NCBI GenBank assembly: GCA_900169235.1
Contig: FWCC01000179.1
Coordinates: 1-64,000, forward strand
DNA: 64,000 nt
Direction of reading: 5' to 3'
DNA from: Zarea fungicola
Lineage: Eukaryota; Ascomycota; Sordariomycetes; Hypocreales; Cordycipitaceae
Under the pieces are notes generated by a model, which was not told where the DNA came from, searched no databases, and saw only the letters and a list, made by a program, of their open reading frames with translations. Positions 21,706 to 32,032 of this stretch are shown piece after piece (position 1 is the first letter of the stretch; every line of letters begins with the position of its first letter). The position numbers were made by a program, and so were the translations under genes.

Positions 21706-23840
21706 ATGTCTGGCAACACTATGAGAGGGACGCCTACCCGCAACCAAGGCAGGGGCGCCATCCCCTTTGCCAGCAGTCCCGCTACGTCTGGCATACCACG
21801 ACCGGCTGGTGAGGCGCAACCTTCCGAGGCTGGCTCGACAGTCAGTGCCAGTCGTCAGAAGCAGACCAAGCGAGATGAGGTGCGTACGAGGAATATATTC
21901 CTCAGACTGTGGTGGCCGCTTCATGCCCAAGTCCCGATGCCGCCGGGCCGGCTGTTGCAGAGCCACCACAAGGCGTCAAACTAAGGATGCAATGCAAATA
22001 CTGACATGTCAATTGTCTCTTGTAGGCTATCCGTCGCAAGATCGAGCATGACCTCTCCAAAAAGAAGAGCGTGCCAAACCGCGCTCGACACTCCCGAAAG
22101 GCCCCCCCAGGCACCGTCTTGTCCCTCAAGCCCAGCCAGGCCCTCCAGATTAAGCCCGGCACCACAGTGTCCGAGGCAGCCCAGCTCATGGCCGCCAAAC
22201 GTGAGGACTGTGTCCTGGTTACCGACGATGACGACCGCATTGCTGGCATCTTTACCGCCAAGGATCTTGCTTTCCGCGTCGTCGGTGCCGGCCTCAAGTC
22301 GAGCAACGTCACAATTGCCGAGATTATGACCAAGAACCCGCTCTGTGCCCGCACCGACACCAGCGCCACCGATGCCCTCGACCTCATGGTCCGCAAGGGA
22401 TTCCGCCACTTGCCCGTCATGGACGAGAACCAAGACATTTCTGGTGTCCTCGACATCACAAAGTGCTTCTACGATGCCATGGAGAAGCTCGAGCGCGCCT
22501 ATTCCTCGTCGAGAAAGCTCTACGATGCCCTCGAGGGCGTACAGTCTGAACTGGGTACTAACCAGCCCCAGCAGATTATCCAGTACGTCGAGGCTCTGCG
22601 CAGCAAAATGTCTGGACCTACTCTGGAGACTGTTCTCAACGGTATCCCGCCCACGACTGTTAGTGTAAGGACGTCTGTCAAGGAGGCCGCTGCGCTCATG
22701 AAGGAGAACCACACGACTGCTGTTCTTGTCCAGGACCAAGGCGCCATTACCGGTATTTTTACCAGCAAGGACGTTGTTCTTCGTGTCATTGCCCCTGGCC
22801 TGGACCCTGCCAACTGCAGTGTTGTGCGTGTCATGACTCCCCATCCTGACTTTGCACCCATGGACATGACTATCCAGGCTGCTCTGCGCAAGATGCACGA
22901 TGGCCACTACCTCAACTTGCCCGTCATGAATGACAGCGGCGAGATTGTCGGCATGGTCGACGTTCTCAAGCTAACCTACGCTACGCTCGAGCAAATCAAC
23001 TCGATGGCTACTGGCGATGGTGAGGGTCCTGCCTGGAATAAATTCTGGTTGTCCCTTGGCGATGAGACCGAGTCGATGGTTTCGGGCGACGGCAGCCAGC
23101 ACCACACTAACCTTGGATCGCGCATCATTTCACCCGATGTGACTCGTGAGCGCCTAGGAGACAGCGTTGCTCCCGGAGACTCTGCATCACATGTCGGATC
23201 CCACCACGACCACGATGTTGCCCCTGCGGATGTGCCCTTCCCATTCAAGTTCAAGGCCCCGTCAAACCGTGTCCACCGATTGCAAGTTATTGCCTCGCAG
23301 GGTATTGATATCTTTGTCGCTGCTGTTGCCTCCAAACTCGGCAATGAAGTGGAGACCATCGGCGGTGTCCCCACGGCTGAAGGTGGCAAGCTGAGCGGTG
23401 CCGGATTTGCGCTGAGCTACATGGATGATGAGGGCGACACAGTGTCCATCACCACGGACAATGATTTGCTTGAGGCTATTCTGCTCGCCCGCCAGGGCCG
23501 CCGCGACAAGGTTGAGCTCTTTGTCCACGACCCAGAGAAGCCACCTGTTGCTCCCGTTGCACCCGTTGAGACGCCGGTTATCCCAACGCCGCCCACATCC
23601 ACAGCTCCCGTGGTTCGTGAAAGACGCCGAGCCTATGATGATGAGGGTGAGGATGAGGATGAGGAGGAAGAGGACCACTCGCCCGCGCGCAGAACCCGCC
23701 GGACACGCAATGCTCAGGCTCCAGCCCAGGAGCAGATCATTGCTGGTGTTCCCAATGACCTTCTCCTTCCCGGTGCTATTGTGACGCTTGCTGTTGTTAT
23801 TGTTGGTGTATTTACCATTGCCAGGGCTACTAGCCGATAA
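21706..23840 (+). CDS. CBS-domain and PB1-domain protein with C-terminal membrane anchor
   Basis: Two exons, 21706-21879 and 22026-23840, give 662 aa. After a disordered Ser/Pro/Arg head come four CBS motifs in two Bateman pairs: the first pair about residues 85-210 (for example C-V-L-V-T-D-D-D-D-R-I-A-G-I-F-T-A-K-D-L-A-F-R-V), the second about 265-400 (A-V-L-V-Q-D-Q-G-A-I-T-G-I-F-T-S-K-D-V-V-L-R-V). CBS pairs bind adenine nucleotides and sense energy state. A PB1 domain follows (about 455-555) with F-K-F-K-A-P and the D-D-E-G-D acidic loop, used for pairing with other PB1 proteins. An acidic/arginine linker leads to one hydrophobic C-terminal helix (V-T-L-A-V-V-I-V-G-V-F), a tail anchor. Fungal members of this architecture exist (S. 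pombe Mug70-like) but the function is not settled. The intron has a GTGCGT donor and a TTGTAG acceptor. Confidence 0.88.
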
Positions 23841-24280
23841 GTGCTGTAAAAGTATGGAGCTGCTGCATGTTGTATCATTCCTGTTGTTTTGCTGCGGTAG
23901 AATATTTACTATGTAATATGAATGAGCCTTGTTTTTTGTAATGAGTACGGATGAACCATGAATGACTGGGACTTATTACAGTAGTAATGAAATAATTACA
24001 CAGTAGCTACTTTATAGACGCCTTTTAATTGATATATTACAACTTGTAAGTCCATGCTTGGTTGACGCTGCTCGTATTTAAGCGGGGCGGAAAATTCTGG
24101 GTCCGGGTCGTGTGTTGCTGCTGGTCAATTCCTAAAATTTGGCAGACGACATACTAGGCCAACGTAATTAGGAGGTCCTCTGCCAGCACAGCAAACACAG
24201 CATGATAATACGCAATGCAGCAGTGCGGCACGGTATGTCAATTCTCAATGCACACATAATGCAAGGAAGCTTTTGAACTG
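23841..24280. other. Intergenic region, 440 bp
   Basis: 3' flank of the CBS-domain gene followed by the promoter of the uS2m gene. AT-rich; no coding signal. Confidence 0.5.
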
Positions 24281-25758
24281 ATGAAAAATCGACTAGGCCG
24301 CCGCCAATTGGCCGCCCCCGTAGCACCCTCCGTTCTCCGCCAACTCACCACCCCCAGCACCGCAACACCAAGTGCGGCGGCTTCCACATCGCCTTCAGCG
24401 ACGACGACAACACAGTCCTGGCCCGAGGCCCAGACGGACGCCGCCGGGCCGCCCAAGATCTTCTCCGCGTCCCGCAAGAAGCAGCGCCGCGACAACTCGA
24501 CCATCAGCCTGAGCACGCAGGCCGGCCACGAGCACTACGGTCCACGGTGGACCAAGACGCACGACGTGGGCGGCGCGCCGCTCACCCCGTCGCAGCAGTA
24601 CGCCGAGTTTGAGCGGGTGCAGCGGGCCACGCGGTCCGTGGGCACCCGGGTCGAGCGGCGCTACGTGCCCACGGAGCTGGTGACGAAGCCGCCGGCGCCC
24701 GAGGAGGTGACGCTGGAGCTGCTCATGGCCTCGCAGACGCACATGGGCCACAACACGTCCCTGTGGAACCCGGCCAATGCGCGGTACATTTACGGTGCCC
24801 GCCAGGGCATCCACATCATCTCGCTCGAGGCGACGGCGGCGCACCTGCGCCGGGCGGCCCGCGTCGTCGAGGACGTGGCGTACCGTGGCGGGTTGATCCT
24901 GTTTGCAGGCACCCGCCCGGGCCAGATGGAGATTGTGACGCGGGCGGCGGAGATGGCGGGCGCGTGTCACCTGTACACCAAATGGATCCCGGGGAGCATC
25001 ACGAACCGCGACGTGCTGCTCAAGGCGCGGGGCGTCAAGGTGGTGGACGCCAAGGACAAGGAGCTGGAGGGGTTCGATGCGTTCAACAGCACGGCCCGCC
25101 CGCTGGTGCCGGATCTGGTGGTGTGTCTGAATCCCCTGGAGAACTACACCATGCTGTATGAGTGTGGTTTGGCGAGCGTGCCCACGATTGGCATCATTGA
25201 TACGAATGCCAACCCGACGTGGGTGACGTATACGATTCCCGCCAACGATGACAGGTAAGCTCAAGAGGCAGAATTGATTTCTTTTCTGTTGTCGAGTTTG
25301 GGAGAAATCAAACTAACAAGTTTATTTGCAGTCTACGTTCTACCGCCATCATCGGAGGTGTACTGGGCCGTGCAGGCCAGCGTGGCCAGGAGCGTCGTCT
25401 TGCCGAGGCGAAGCAGGGCACGGTTACGTGGCAGACGCACCCGCGCCTGGAGAAGCAAATAAAAAAGGACATCATGGCCGCGCTCGCGCAGCGCAAAGAG
25501 GTCATGGGCCGCATGCAAGCCAACCTGGTGGGCTTTACCGAGGAGGAGGTTAAGCTTCTGCAGTCGGCCGGACACGCTCCCGTTGCGATGAGCGATGCCG
25601 ACCTGATTAACATTATGGGCGAGACGGCCGCTGATGCTGAGCCTGTTGAAGGGGTTGAGGGACTGACCTCCAAGGCGAGTGAGATTGAGGCGAGCCTTAT
25701 GACAGCCAAGGGCCATGCCGAGGCTCTGGAGGCGGAGGTTGCTACGCTTAGAAAGTGA
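24281..25758 (+). CDS. MRP4: Mitochondrial small-subunit ribosomal protein uS2m
   Basis: Two exons, 24281-25254 and 25332-25758, in phase, give 466 aa. The start M-K-N-R-L-G-R-R-Q-L has the basic, hydroxylated character of a mitochondrial presequence extending through about residue 45. The S2 domain (about 145-345) shows H-M-G-H-N, W-N-P-x-N, Y-I-Y-G-A-R-Q-G-I-H-I-I, the G-T-R-P-G-Q segment and W-I-P-G-S-I-T-N, then P-D-L-V-V and G-I-I-D-T-N-A-N-P, all hallmarks of bacterial and mitochondrial uS2. After the intron the C-terminal arm (about 340-466) is a charged helical extension with no bacterial counterpart, as in other fungal mitoribosomes. Product: structural protein of the 37S subunit. 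Intron: GTAAGC donor, TTGCAG acceptor. Confidence 0.92.
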
Positions 25759-26951
25759 GGTGGTTGTATAAAGCAGAAGTGAAACGAAAAGGAGGGGATG
25801 GAGCAGAACCAGTGTATAATTAGAATATCTAGCATGGAACCCTGTATAGTTGAATGGATGTATACTACATTTACTGTCGGCAGTATTCTTGGGCTGTCCC
25901 GAAGCATACACTGTCCTCTGGCTTGCCGGAACTCTGTAGCTTGGCGCGCTGTGAGAAGGTTTCATAGAGGGATACCAGTAGCTGGTTCAGTCTTATATGA
26001 CCAAAATCCTACTAGACTGAGACAAGCTCTCCCAAGATGTAGCACGCCATGTATCAGCACAACTCGTAGTACAGATAAAATGGCCACAAGAAGAAACATT
26101 TAACAAGGTTCCAGACTGCTTTGGTTCATTAATGGAATTTTTCTTTTAAAAAAAATAGAGGAAGGCTAGCAATGAATGAAATAATTAGAACTACTAAAAG
26201 ACCCTCCCCGACATGGCCATACTGGACAGCAGCTTCTGACTAAAATGATGAAGAAATTCTGTATATATTCAGAACTTATTCAGCAGTGCCAATGAAGGTC
26301 TAAATACAGTTGTACTAAACATTTATTATGAATATTTTTTTTTCTTCTCTTTCTTGCCATCTTAGGTTCACTGGTGTGTCAGTTGGTATCGATATATTGT
26401 CGGAATAATGGATACTCCCTGTTCCGAGCGGCCGGCTGTACCGCCCTGCGTAAAACGTGGTCCTGCGCAGTTCCCCTCCCAACTTTTCCCAGGAAGCACA
26501 TTTCAGTACAGCACCGCAGCTCTCAAACCAGGCCCCAACCACCAGCCTGTGTTTTCCCTGCCTACCTATAGCCTAGAGAAAAAAGACGTTGAGGGTCGGG
26601 CCATTCTGTTTGGCACTGTTCCTGGCACCTTGCCCGCTGTGGGCTTTTTCCAACGTCCCGTTCCAGGCGGCTCGCTACCAGCCAACAGGACAGCGTCCGC
26701 CGCTGGAAAAAGTAAAAAATACCTGCCAAGTGACTAGCTTTCTTCAGTACGCAGCAGGCTGGTTATGGTGTAAGTGCACTTTATGATACTGCACCTCTAC
26801 AAGGAAAGCGTTCATGATGAACATGACAATAATAACACAAAAAACATAGATTTCTTTCGAAAATTGACAATATTATTCACCAGCAATATATACCCAAGGC
26901 ATAAAAAAAAAAGAGTACACACCCTGCTCTCCAGTCCATGCCGTCGTCGTC
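25759..26951. other. Intergenic region, 1.2 kb
   Basis: AT-rich, with the uS2m 3' flank on the left and the SPT10-like promoter on the right. A 109-codon ATG frame at 26408-26737 (plus) has plausible composition but no homology I recognise and is not called as a gene. Confidence 0.45.
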
Positions 26952-29195
26952 ATGCCTGCCGTCGTCGATGACCCGGCTAGCCCCACCATCTACCGCGTCT
27001 CCGGCGCACCTCCGTTCCCCGATCCGGCCGCGGACACGGCGACGGAAACCACCACGCCGGCGCACCACCTCCCCGCCGACATCGTCCCCCGCAAGGTCAC
27101 CCTCCGCGACCGCCAGACCGTCGCCACCATCCTCCCCATCGGCTCCTCCCGCCACCAGGTTCCCCCCTCGCTCATCTCCTACCTCTGCGACCAAATCAAC
27201 CGCGAGATTGACGGCGGCGACACCTACCCCATGATGGAGACCTTTACCCCGTCCGGCTTCGCCGCCTACTGGTTCCAGAACTTTGGCGCCGTCATGCTCC
27301 TCGGCGACTTTGAGAGCGCCCACGACATCCCCGACAGCCACGACTGGGCCCGCGACTGCCTCGGCAGCTTCTACATCAAGCCCAACTACCCGGGCCGGAG
27401 CAGCCACGTCTGCAACGGCGGCTTGCTGGTGACGGACGCCTCGCGCAACCGCGGCGTGGGCCGCCTGATGGGGGAGTCGTACATTGACTGGGCGCCCCGG
27501 CTGGGCTACACCTACAGCGTCTTCAACCTCGTCTACGAGACCAACGTCGCCTCGTGCAAGATCTGGGACGCCCTGGGCTTCAAGCGCATCGGCCGCGTCA
27601 AGGGCTGCGGCAACCTCAAGAGCCACCCGGACCGCCTCGTCGACGCCATCATCTACGGCCGGGACCTGCCCCCGCCGCGGACATCCGGCGACGGCAGCGG
27701 CGGCTCCGGCAACGGCAACGGCGGTGAGGATGGCAACGGCAACGGCGGCGATGCGATGAGCGAGGAGCGCTTCGACAAGATCCGGTACTACCTCAAGTAC
27801 GGGCGGTACCCCAACGGGGCGGACCGCGCGGAGAAGAGCCGCCTGCGCTCGGCGGCCACGCACTACAAGCTGCTCGAGGACGGGGACACGCTCATGCTCA
27901 AGGACAAGCTGGTCGTGTCGGACCCCGGCCGGCAGTACGAGATTGCGCGCAACACGCACGCCCTGCACCACGGCGGCATCAACAAGACGACGGCCACCAT
28001 CGCGGAAAAGTACCACTGGAGCCGGATCAAGGAGACGGTGAGCGACGTGATTCGGCTCTGCAGTCAGTGCAAGGAGTTGGGGAAAGCGCCCACGACGGCC
28101 ACGACGGCAACGACAACGGGTGCCAATAATGGCAGCGGTGGCAGTGGCAGTGGCGGCGGAGGGACGCCAATGTCTTTACAAATGCCGGGGAGCAAGATAA
28201 AGTTGACGACGACGACAGCAACAGTACCAACAGTGGCGGGTGTGAAGCGTTCCAGGTCACCCACGCCAGAGAATGGCCACGATTCGTCCCGGCCGCTTTC
28301 GCCACGCAGTGCACCGCCAGATGGAATTTCTGCGAGACACACGCCTCCCGTCGTTGCCGACGCAGATATTCTCAGCAGCAGTGGCGGCGTCGGTGCAGGT
28401 TCAGGCCACCACCATCACCACCACCACCGCGTACTCGGTCTGCGCAGCCACCACGACACACCACTCTTCTCGAGCGCCCTCGCCGCCACCTCCTCTTCCT
28501 CCTCCACGACGACCAATGGGCTGGACCCCGTCGGCGACGGCAGCCAGGTCCTCGCAGGACCGTACGCCAACCCCAGTGACATTTCCGTCGTGCGTCCCTT
28601 GCAGACGTTGCACAGCGGCGGCGTCACAACCGCGACACTCTTACACGATCATCACAACCACCCTCACCACCACCACCATCATCTTTCCCACTCTCATGGC
28701 GGCTCGGAAGAGCATCATGATGGCGGCCATGGTCATCAAGTTCCACCAGACGTGTACCAGCCCATTGACCCGCAGATAATGAATCACCACGATGACCACC
28801 ATCACAGCAGCCACGTCGACGACGAGATGCATACCTTTGAGAGCTATCACAATGCCCATTCCGACTTTCAGGCCTTGCTCCATGCAACAGAGGATGACGA
28901 TGGCGTCGGCGCCGGTGTTGGTGTTGGTGTTGGTGGCGATGGCGTCGTGGGCCAGGACGAGACGGATAGAGCCGCCGTGGATCGAGATTTGGAAATGCTA
29001 ATCTCACATGGCGACGATGACGTCGTCGATGGCGAGCAGCATAGTTTGGGTGGTCTTGCCAAAGCAGCAGACAAGACTGGCGGTGCCGCGGAAGAAGAAG
29101 ATGTAGGAGGTGACGACGTTGTTCCTGGACAGGCGGACGCGGATATGGATGATTTGGCGGACTCGGTGCTGAGAGATGGGCAGGAGTGGACGTAG
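26952..29195 (+). CDS. SPT10-like GNAT acetyltransferase with integrase-type H2C2 zinc finger
   Basis: Single exon, 747 aa. Residues about 45-235 are a GNAT acetyltransferase fold, with the acetyl-CoA loop R-N-R-G-V-G-R-L-M-G-E and later V-Y-E-T-N-V-A-S-C-K-I-W-D-A-L-G-F-K, typical of GNAT motif B. After a Gly/Asn-rich linker, residues about 275-385 hold D-K-I-R-Y-Y-L-K-Y-G-R-Y-P and a retroviral-integrase-like H2C2 zinc-binding unit (H-A-L-H-H-G-G then C-S-Q-C). This pairing is the signature of yeast Spt10, which activates core histone genes by binding their upstream sequences. The last 350 residues are low complexity: Gly/Ser, histidine tracts, and an acidic end. It is an SPT10-like regulator, but whether it controls histone genes here is inference. 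The end is convergent with CCT7. Confidence 0.85.
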   Translation: MPAVVDDPASPTIYRVSGAPPFPDPAADTATETTTPAHHLPADIVPRKVTLRDRQTVATILPIGSSRHQVPPSLISYLCDQINREIDGGDTYPMMETFTPSGFAAYWFQNFGAVMLLGDFESAHDIPDSHDWARDCLGSFYIKPNYPGRSSHVCNGGLLVTDASRNRGVGRLMGESYIDWAPRLGYTYSVFNLVYETNVASCKIWDALGFKRIGRVKGCGNLKSHPDRLVDAIIYGRDLPPPRTSGDGSGGSGNGNGGEDGNGNGGDAMSEERFDKIRYYLKYGRYPNGADRAEKSRLRSAATHYKLLEDGDTLMLKDKLVVSDPGRQYEIARNTHALHHGGINKTTATIAEKYHWSRIKETVSDVIRLCSQCKELGKAPTTATTATTTGANNGSGGSGSGGGGTPMSLQMPGSKIKLTTTTATVPTVAGVKRSRSPTPENGHDSSRPLSPRSAPPDGISARHTPPVVADADILSSSGGVGAGSGHHHHHHHRVLGLRSHHDTPLFSSALAATSSSSSTTTNGLDPVGDGSQVLAGPYANPSDISVVRPLQTLHSGGVTTATLLHDHHNHPHHHHHHLSHSHGGSEEHHDGGHGHQVPPDVYQPIDPQIMNHHDDHHHSSHVDDEMHTFESYHNAHSDFQALLHATEDDDGVGAGVGVGVGGDGVVGQDETDRAAVDRDLEMLISHGDDDVVDGEQHSLGGLAKAADKTGGAAEEEDVGGDDVVPGQADADMDDLADSVLRDGQEWT

Positions 29196-29548
29196 AACAA
29201 AGCTGGAAGAACTAATCCATGTATAGATGGAGCTTGTGGGATGACGGGATCCGAGATTTAGCATTGCTCATGATTTTTGAAATGATACCCCTTTGCTTGG
29301 ATGGTGGGAGAAGCCTCCAAGTACTTAATAGAATTAATAGTAAAACAACGCAAGCCTTTTTTTTAAAAAAATCATTTTTACCCCAGGCAATCACAACGGA
29401 AGCAAACAATCGTCATGAAAAAAAATCTATAGACCTCTTTTATTCTAGGCATTTTACAGAACTTTTATGAACCGTTGATATATGTCCTAACTTAACACAT
29501 GTGTCTTTTTATTTGCATTTCTTTTTTCTTGCGCCCGTCTCGTTACAT
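29196..29548. other. Convergent intergenic region
   Basis: 353 bp between two facing stop codons. AT-rich with poly-A and poly-T runs that can serve as 3' ends for both genes. Confidence 0.5.
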
Positions 29549-31501
29549 CTACCGGCGGGGCATGCCACGTCCACGTCCTCTCAGAGCACGCTGCGCAGCA
29601 CCAGGAGGCAGCGGCTGGCCGGGCGCCTGTGGCGCGGCGCTCTCCTCATTTCTAATCGTCTCGTCGACGCTGAGAATCAGGCAACTGGCCTCGGTGGCCG
29701 CCTGGATGGCGTTGACCTTGATCAGAGCAGGCTCCCAGACGAAGCGCTCCACCATGTCGGTGACGCCTTCGTTCTGAAAGTCCACGCCGGCCCATGTCGC
29801 GCCCTTGCGGTGCTCGACACGCAGCTTGTTGAGAATGTCGGTGGCGTCAAAGCCCGCATTGTCGCACAGCTGGCGGGGAATCACCTCGAGGGCCTTGGCA
29901 AAGGCCTTGATGACGGTCTGCTCCTTGTGCTGAATGTTCTTGTCGGCATACTGGTGCAGGTAGGCCGAGATCTCCATCTCGACGGCACCGCCACCGCCAA
30001 CGACCATGCGGTTCTTGATGGCACGCTTGACAATCATGATAGCGTCGTGCAGCGAACGCTCGACCTCGGCAATGAACTGCTCAGCACCTCCACGCAGCAC
30101 CAGTGTGCATGTCTTGGCCTCGGGGCACTCCTCAAAGAAGTTGAAGCGCTCGCCACCAATCTGGCGCTCCTCAAAGACACCGCACGTGCCGAGGTGCTCG
30201 GGCAGGATGTCGGAGCAGGTAGACTGGATGACGGCACCGGTGGCCTGGACAACACGCTCCAGGTCCTCAGAGGACACACGGCCAGCGCAGAAGATGTCGC
30301 GGTCGGCAAAGTACTGGGTGGCGAGATCGCCAATGGGCAGCTTGGACAGGACCACCTTGGCGCCTGTCTCGCTAATGGCCTCGAGCTTCTTGTTGATGAT
30401 TTGCCACTCGGCGTCGACAATGGCCTGGTAGTCGGAGACCTGCTCGACGCGGACCTCGGCATTGTCCTTTTCGGCCTTGAGCTCGAGCTCGACGTTGAGG
30501 CAGACAATCTTGGGGTTCTTGAAGGCCTTGGGTTGCTGCTCGAAACCGGCGTAGGAAAACGTCTTTTTGAAGGCGACACCGTTGACGTAGCGAGAGTCGG
30601 TGAGCGAACCGCCGGGAATCTTCTTCATGCCAATCAACTTGTGGTTCAAATCATCTTGATCGAGCGAAAGGACGGCGTCGACGACCACTACGGGGGCGTG
30701 TTAGTACGCAGTCTGTACATGTGCATGCAACGTGTCGGAAAGGCGCCTACTCTTTGTGAAGAAGTCGGTATTGCGCTTGATCAGCTTGCTGGTCATGGCA
30801 GTGCCAGCCAGCTTGATGAGGGTATCGCGCTGGTCAGCATCGTTGGTAGGGATGGCAATCTCCTTGATCTTGTTGACAGCCAGCTTGGATGCTCTCCTCA
30901 GGCCCTTGATGATGATCTGTGAGCTGACACCCTGTTCGACGTGTTCCTTGACCTCCTTGAGGATTTCACCAGCGAGAATGACGACAGAGGTGGTACCGTC
31001 GCCAACTTCGGCGTCTTGCGATCGGGCAATGTCGACGAGGATGCGGGCTGCGGGGTGAACAATATCGAGGAGCTGGGAGGCGTTAGAGCCGTTGCGGAAA
31101 CGCTATATAATTTTATGAGAAAAAAATTGCAGAATTTAGGACAAACCTTCATAACGGTAGCACCATCATTAGTAATGGTCTGCTTGCCATTCTCATCCAC
31201 CATGAGCAAATCGCCGCCATAGGGGCCGAGGGTCGATCTTATCGTAGCCTGCACGGCGAGACAGGCATTGATGTTGGAGACAATCTGTCCCTTGCCCTGA
31301 GATGTGTCGGTGCCTACATCAAGGAATCACAAGTTAGCCATAAAACGGCCACACGGGGGGCTGTACGGCGGCCATGGAATATCCCCGTCGTAACCTGATG
31401 GCGGCCTGGATTGTGTGTGGTTTTGTGTGGCAGCGGGCGGTGGGGTAGGACTCACCCTCCTTGAGGACGATAATGGTCGGGGTCTGGCCTCCGAACGACA
31501 T
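29549..31501 (-). CDS. CCT7: T-complex protein 1 subunit eta (CCT7)
   Basis: Four exons (31456-31501, 31147-31313, 30751-31072, 29549-30687), in phase, give 557 aa, the usual length. It starts [16 protein letters not shown], characteristic of eta. ATP-site motifs include [14 protein letters not shown] and G-D-G-T-T (about 95-99). The apical region has the eta stretch [19 protein letters not shown]. The C-terminus ends in a Gly/Arg-rich G-R-G-R-G-M-P-R-R tail. The third donor is the less usual GTAGGC, supported because phase and sequence rejoin perfectly (K-M-V-V-D-A-V-L-S). In exon 3 the chosen acceptor (CTCCCAG, next to a CTAAC) restores [10 protein letters not shown]. The gene encodes one of eight paralogous subunits of the cytosolic chaperonin. 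Confidence 0.95.
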
Positions 31502-32032
31502 GATGGCGGTGATGTGCGAGAGTCGCCGTGTCGTAAATGCCGTAGATGGGTGTGGTTTTGCAAGGTTATCAAGGATCCAGGGGAGGCGGATGGCGGAGGG
31601 TCGTCATCGCGGGGCCGGTCGAAGCTGTTTGGAGCTCCAAAAAATTGCTGCCGCCTTTTCGCATCGCCGTGCACGGACCATGGGTGCTTCTGGTCGAAAA
31701 TCGAGACTGAAAGTCCAGGGGCCTAATTTACAGGTCGAGTCACTGCTGGCATGCCTCTAACGATATGAGAAGGAAAAAAATATTTTGGTATTGACTGTAT
31801 TACGCCAAGATATAAGAAAATTATTAGAATTAAAAAAAAAGTATTATTAAAACGTACAGAGAAGTTCAAATCCATGGTCTTGTCCAGACACTCGTCCCTC
31901 GCCTGGACATCCACCAGAAAAGGTACGTACCAAGCAGACCAGGCAGCACATGTAATAACCAACACGCTCAGGAATCATACAAATCAAACACCAACACCAA
32001 CGCCAAAGCCAAAGCAGGCCGTCCAGTGGATA
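31502..32032. other. Intergenic region: CCT7 promoter and flank of the 388-aa gene
   Basis: 531 bp upstream of CCT7 and downstream of the next minus-strand gene. The right half is strongly AT-rich (about 31750-31860). Confidence 0.45.

Noticed and set aside
21981..22907. 308-codon minus-strand frame opposite the CBS-domain gene
   Set aside because: Antisense shadow of conserved CBS motifs.
25798..26103. 101-codon plus-strand frame after uS2m
   Set aside because: It begins 40 bp after the stop in the expected 3' UTR and has an erratic composition with no similarity.
26952..29195. SPT10-like gene as a retroelement integrase
   Set aside because: Only the H2C2 zinc unit is integrase-like; there is no DDE catalytic core and the N-terminal half is a GNAT domain.
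29501..30922. 473-codon plus-strand frame opposite CCT7
   Set aside because: Antisense shadow with valine/leucine/aspartate bias; the minus strand is a full CCT7.
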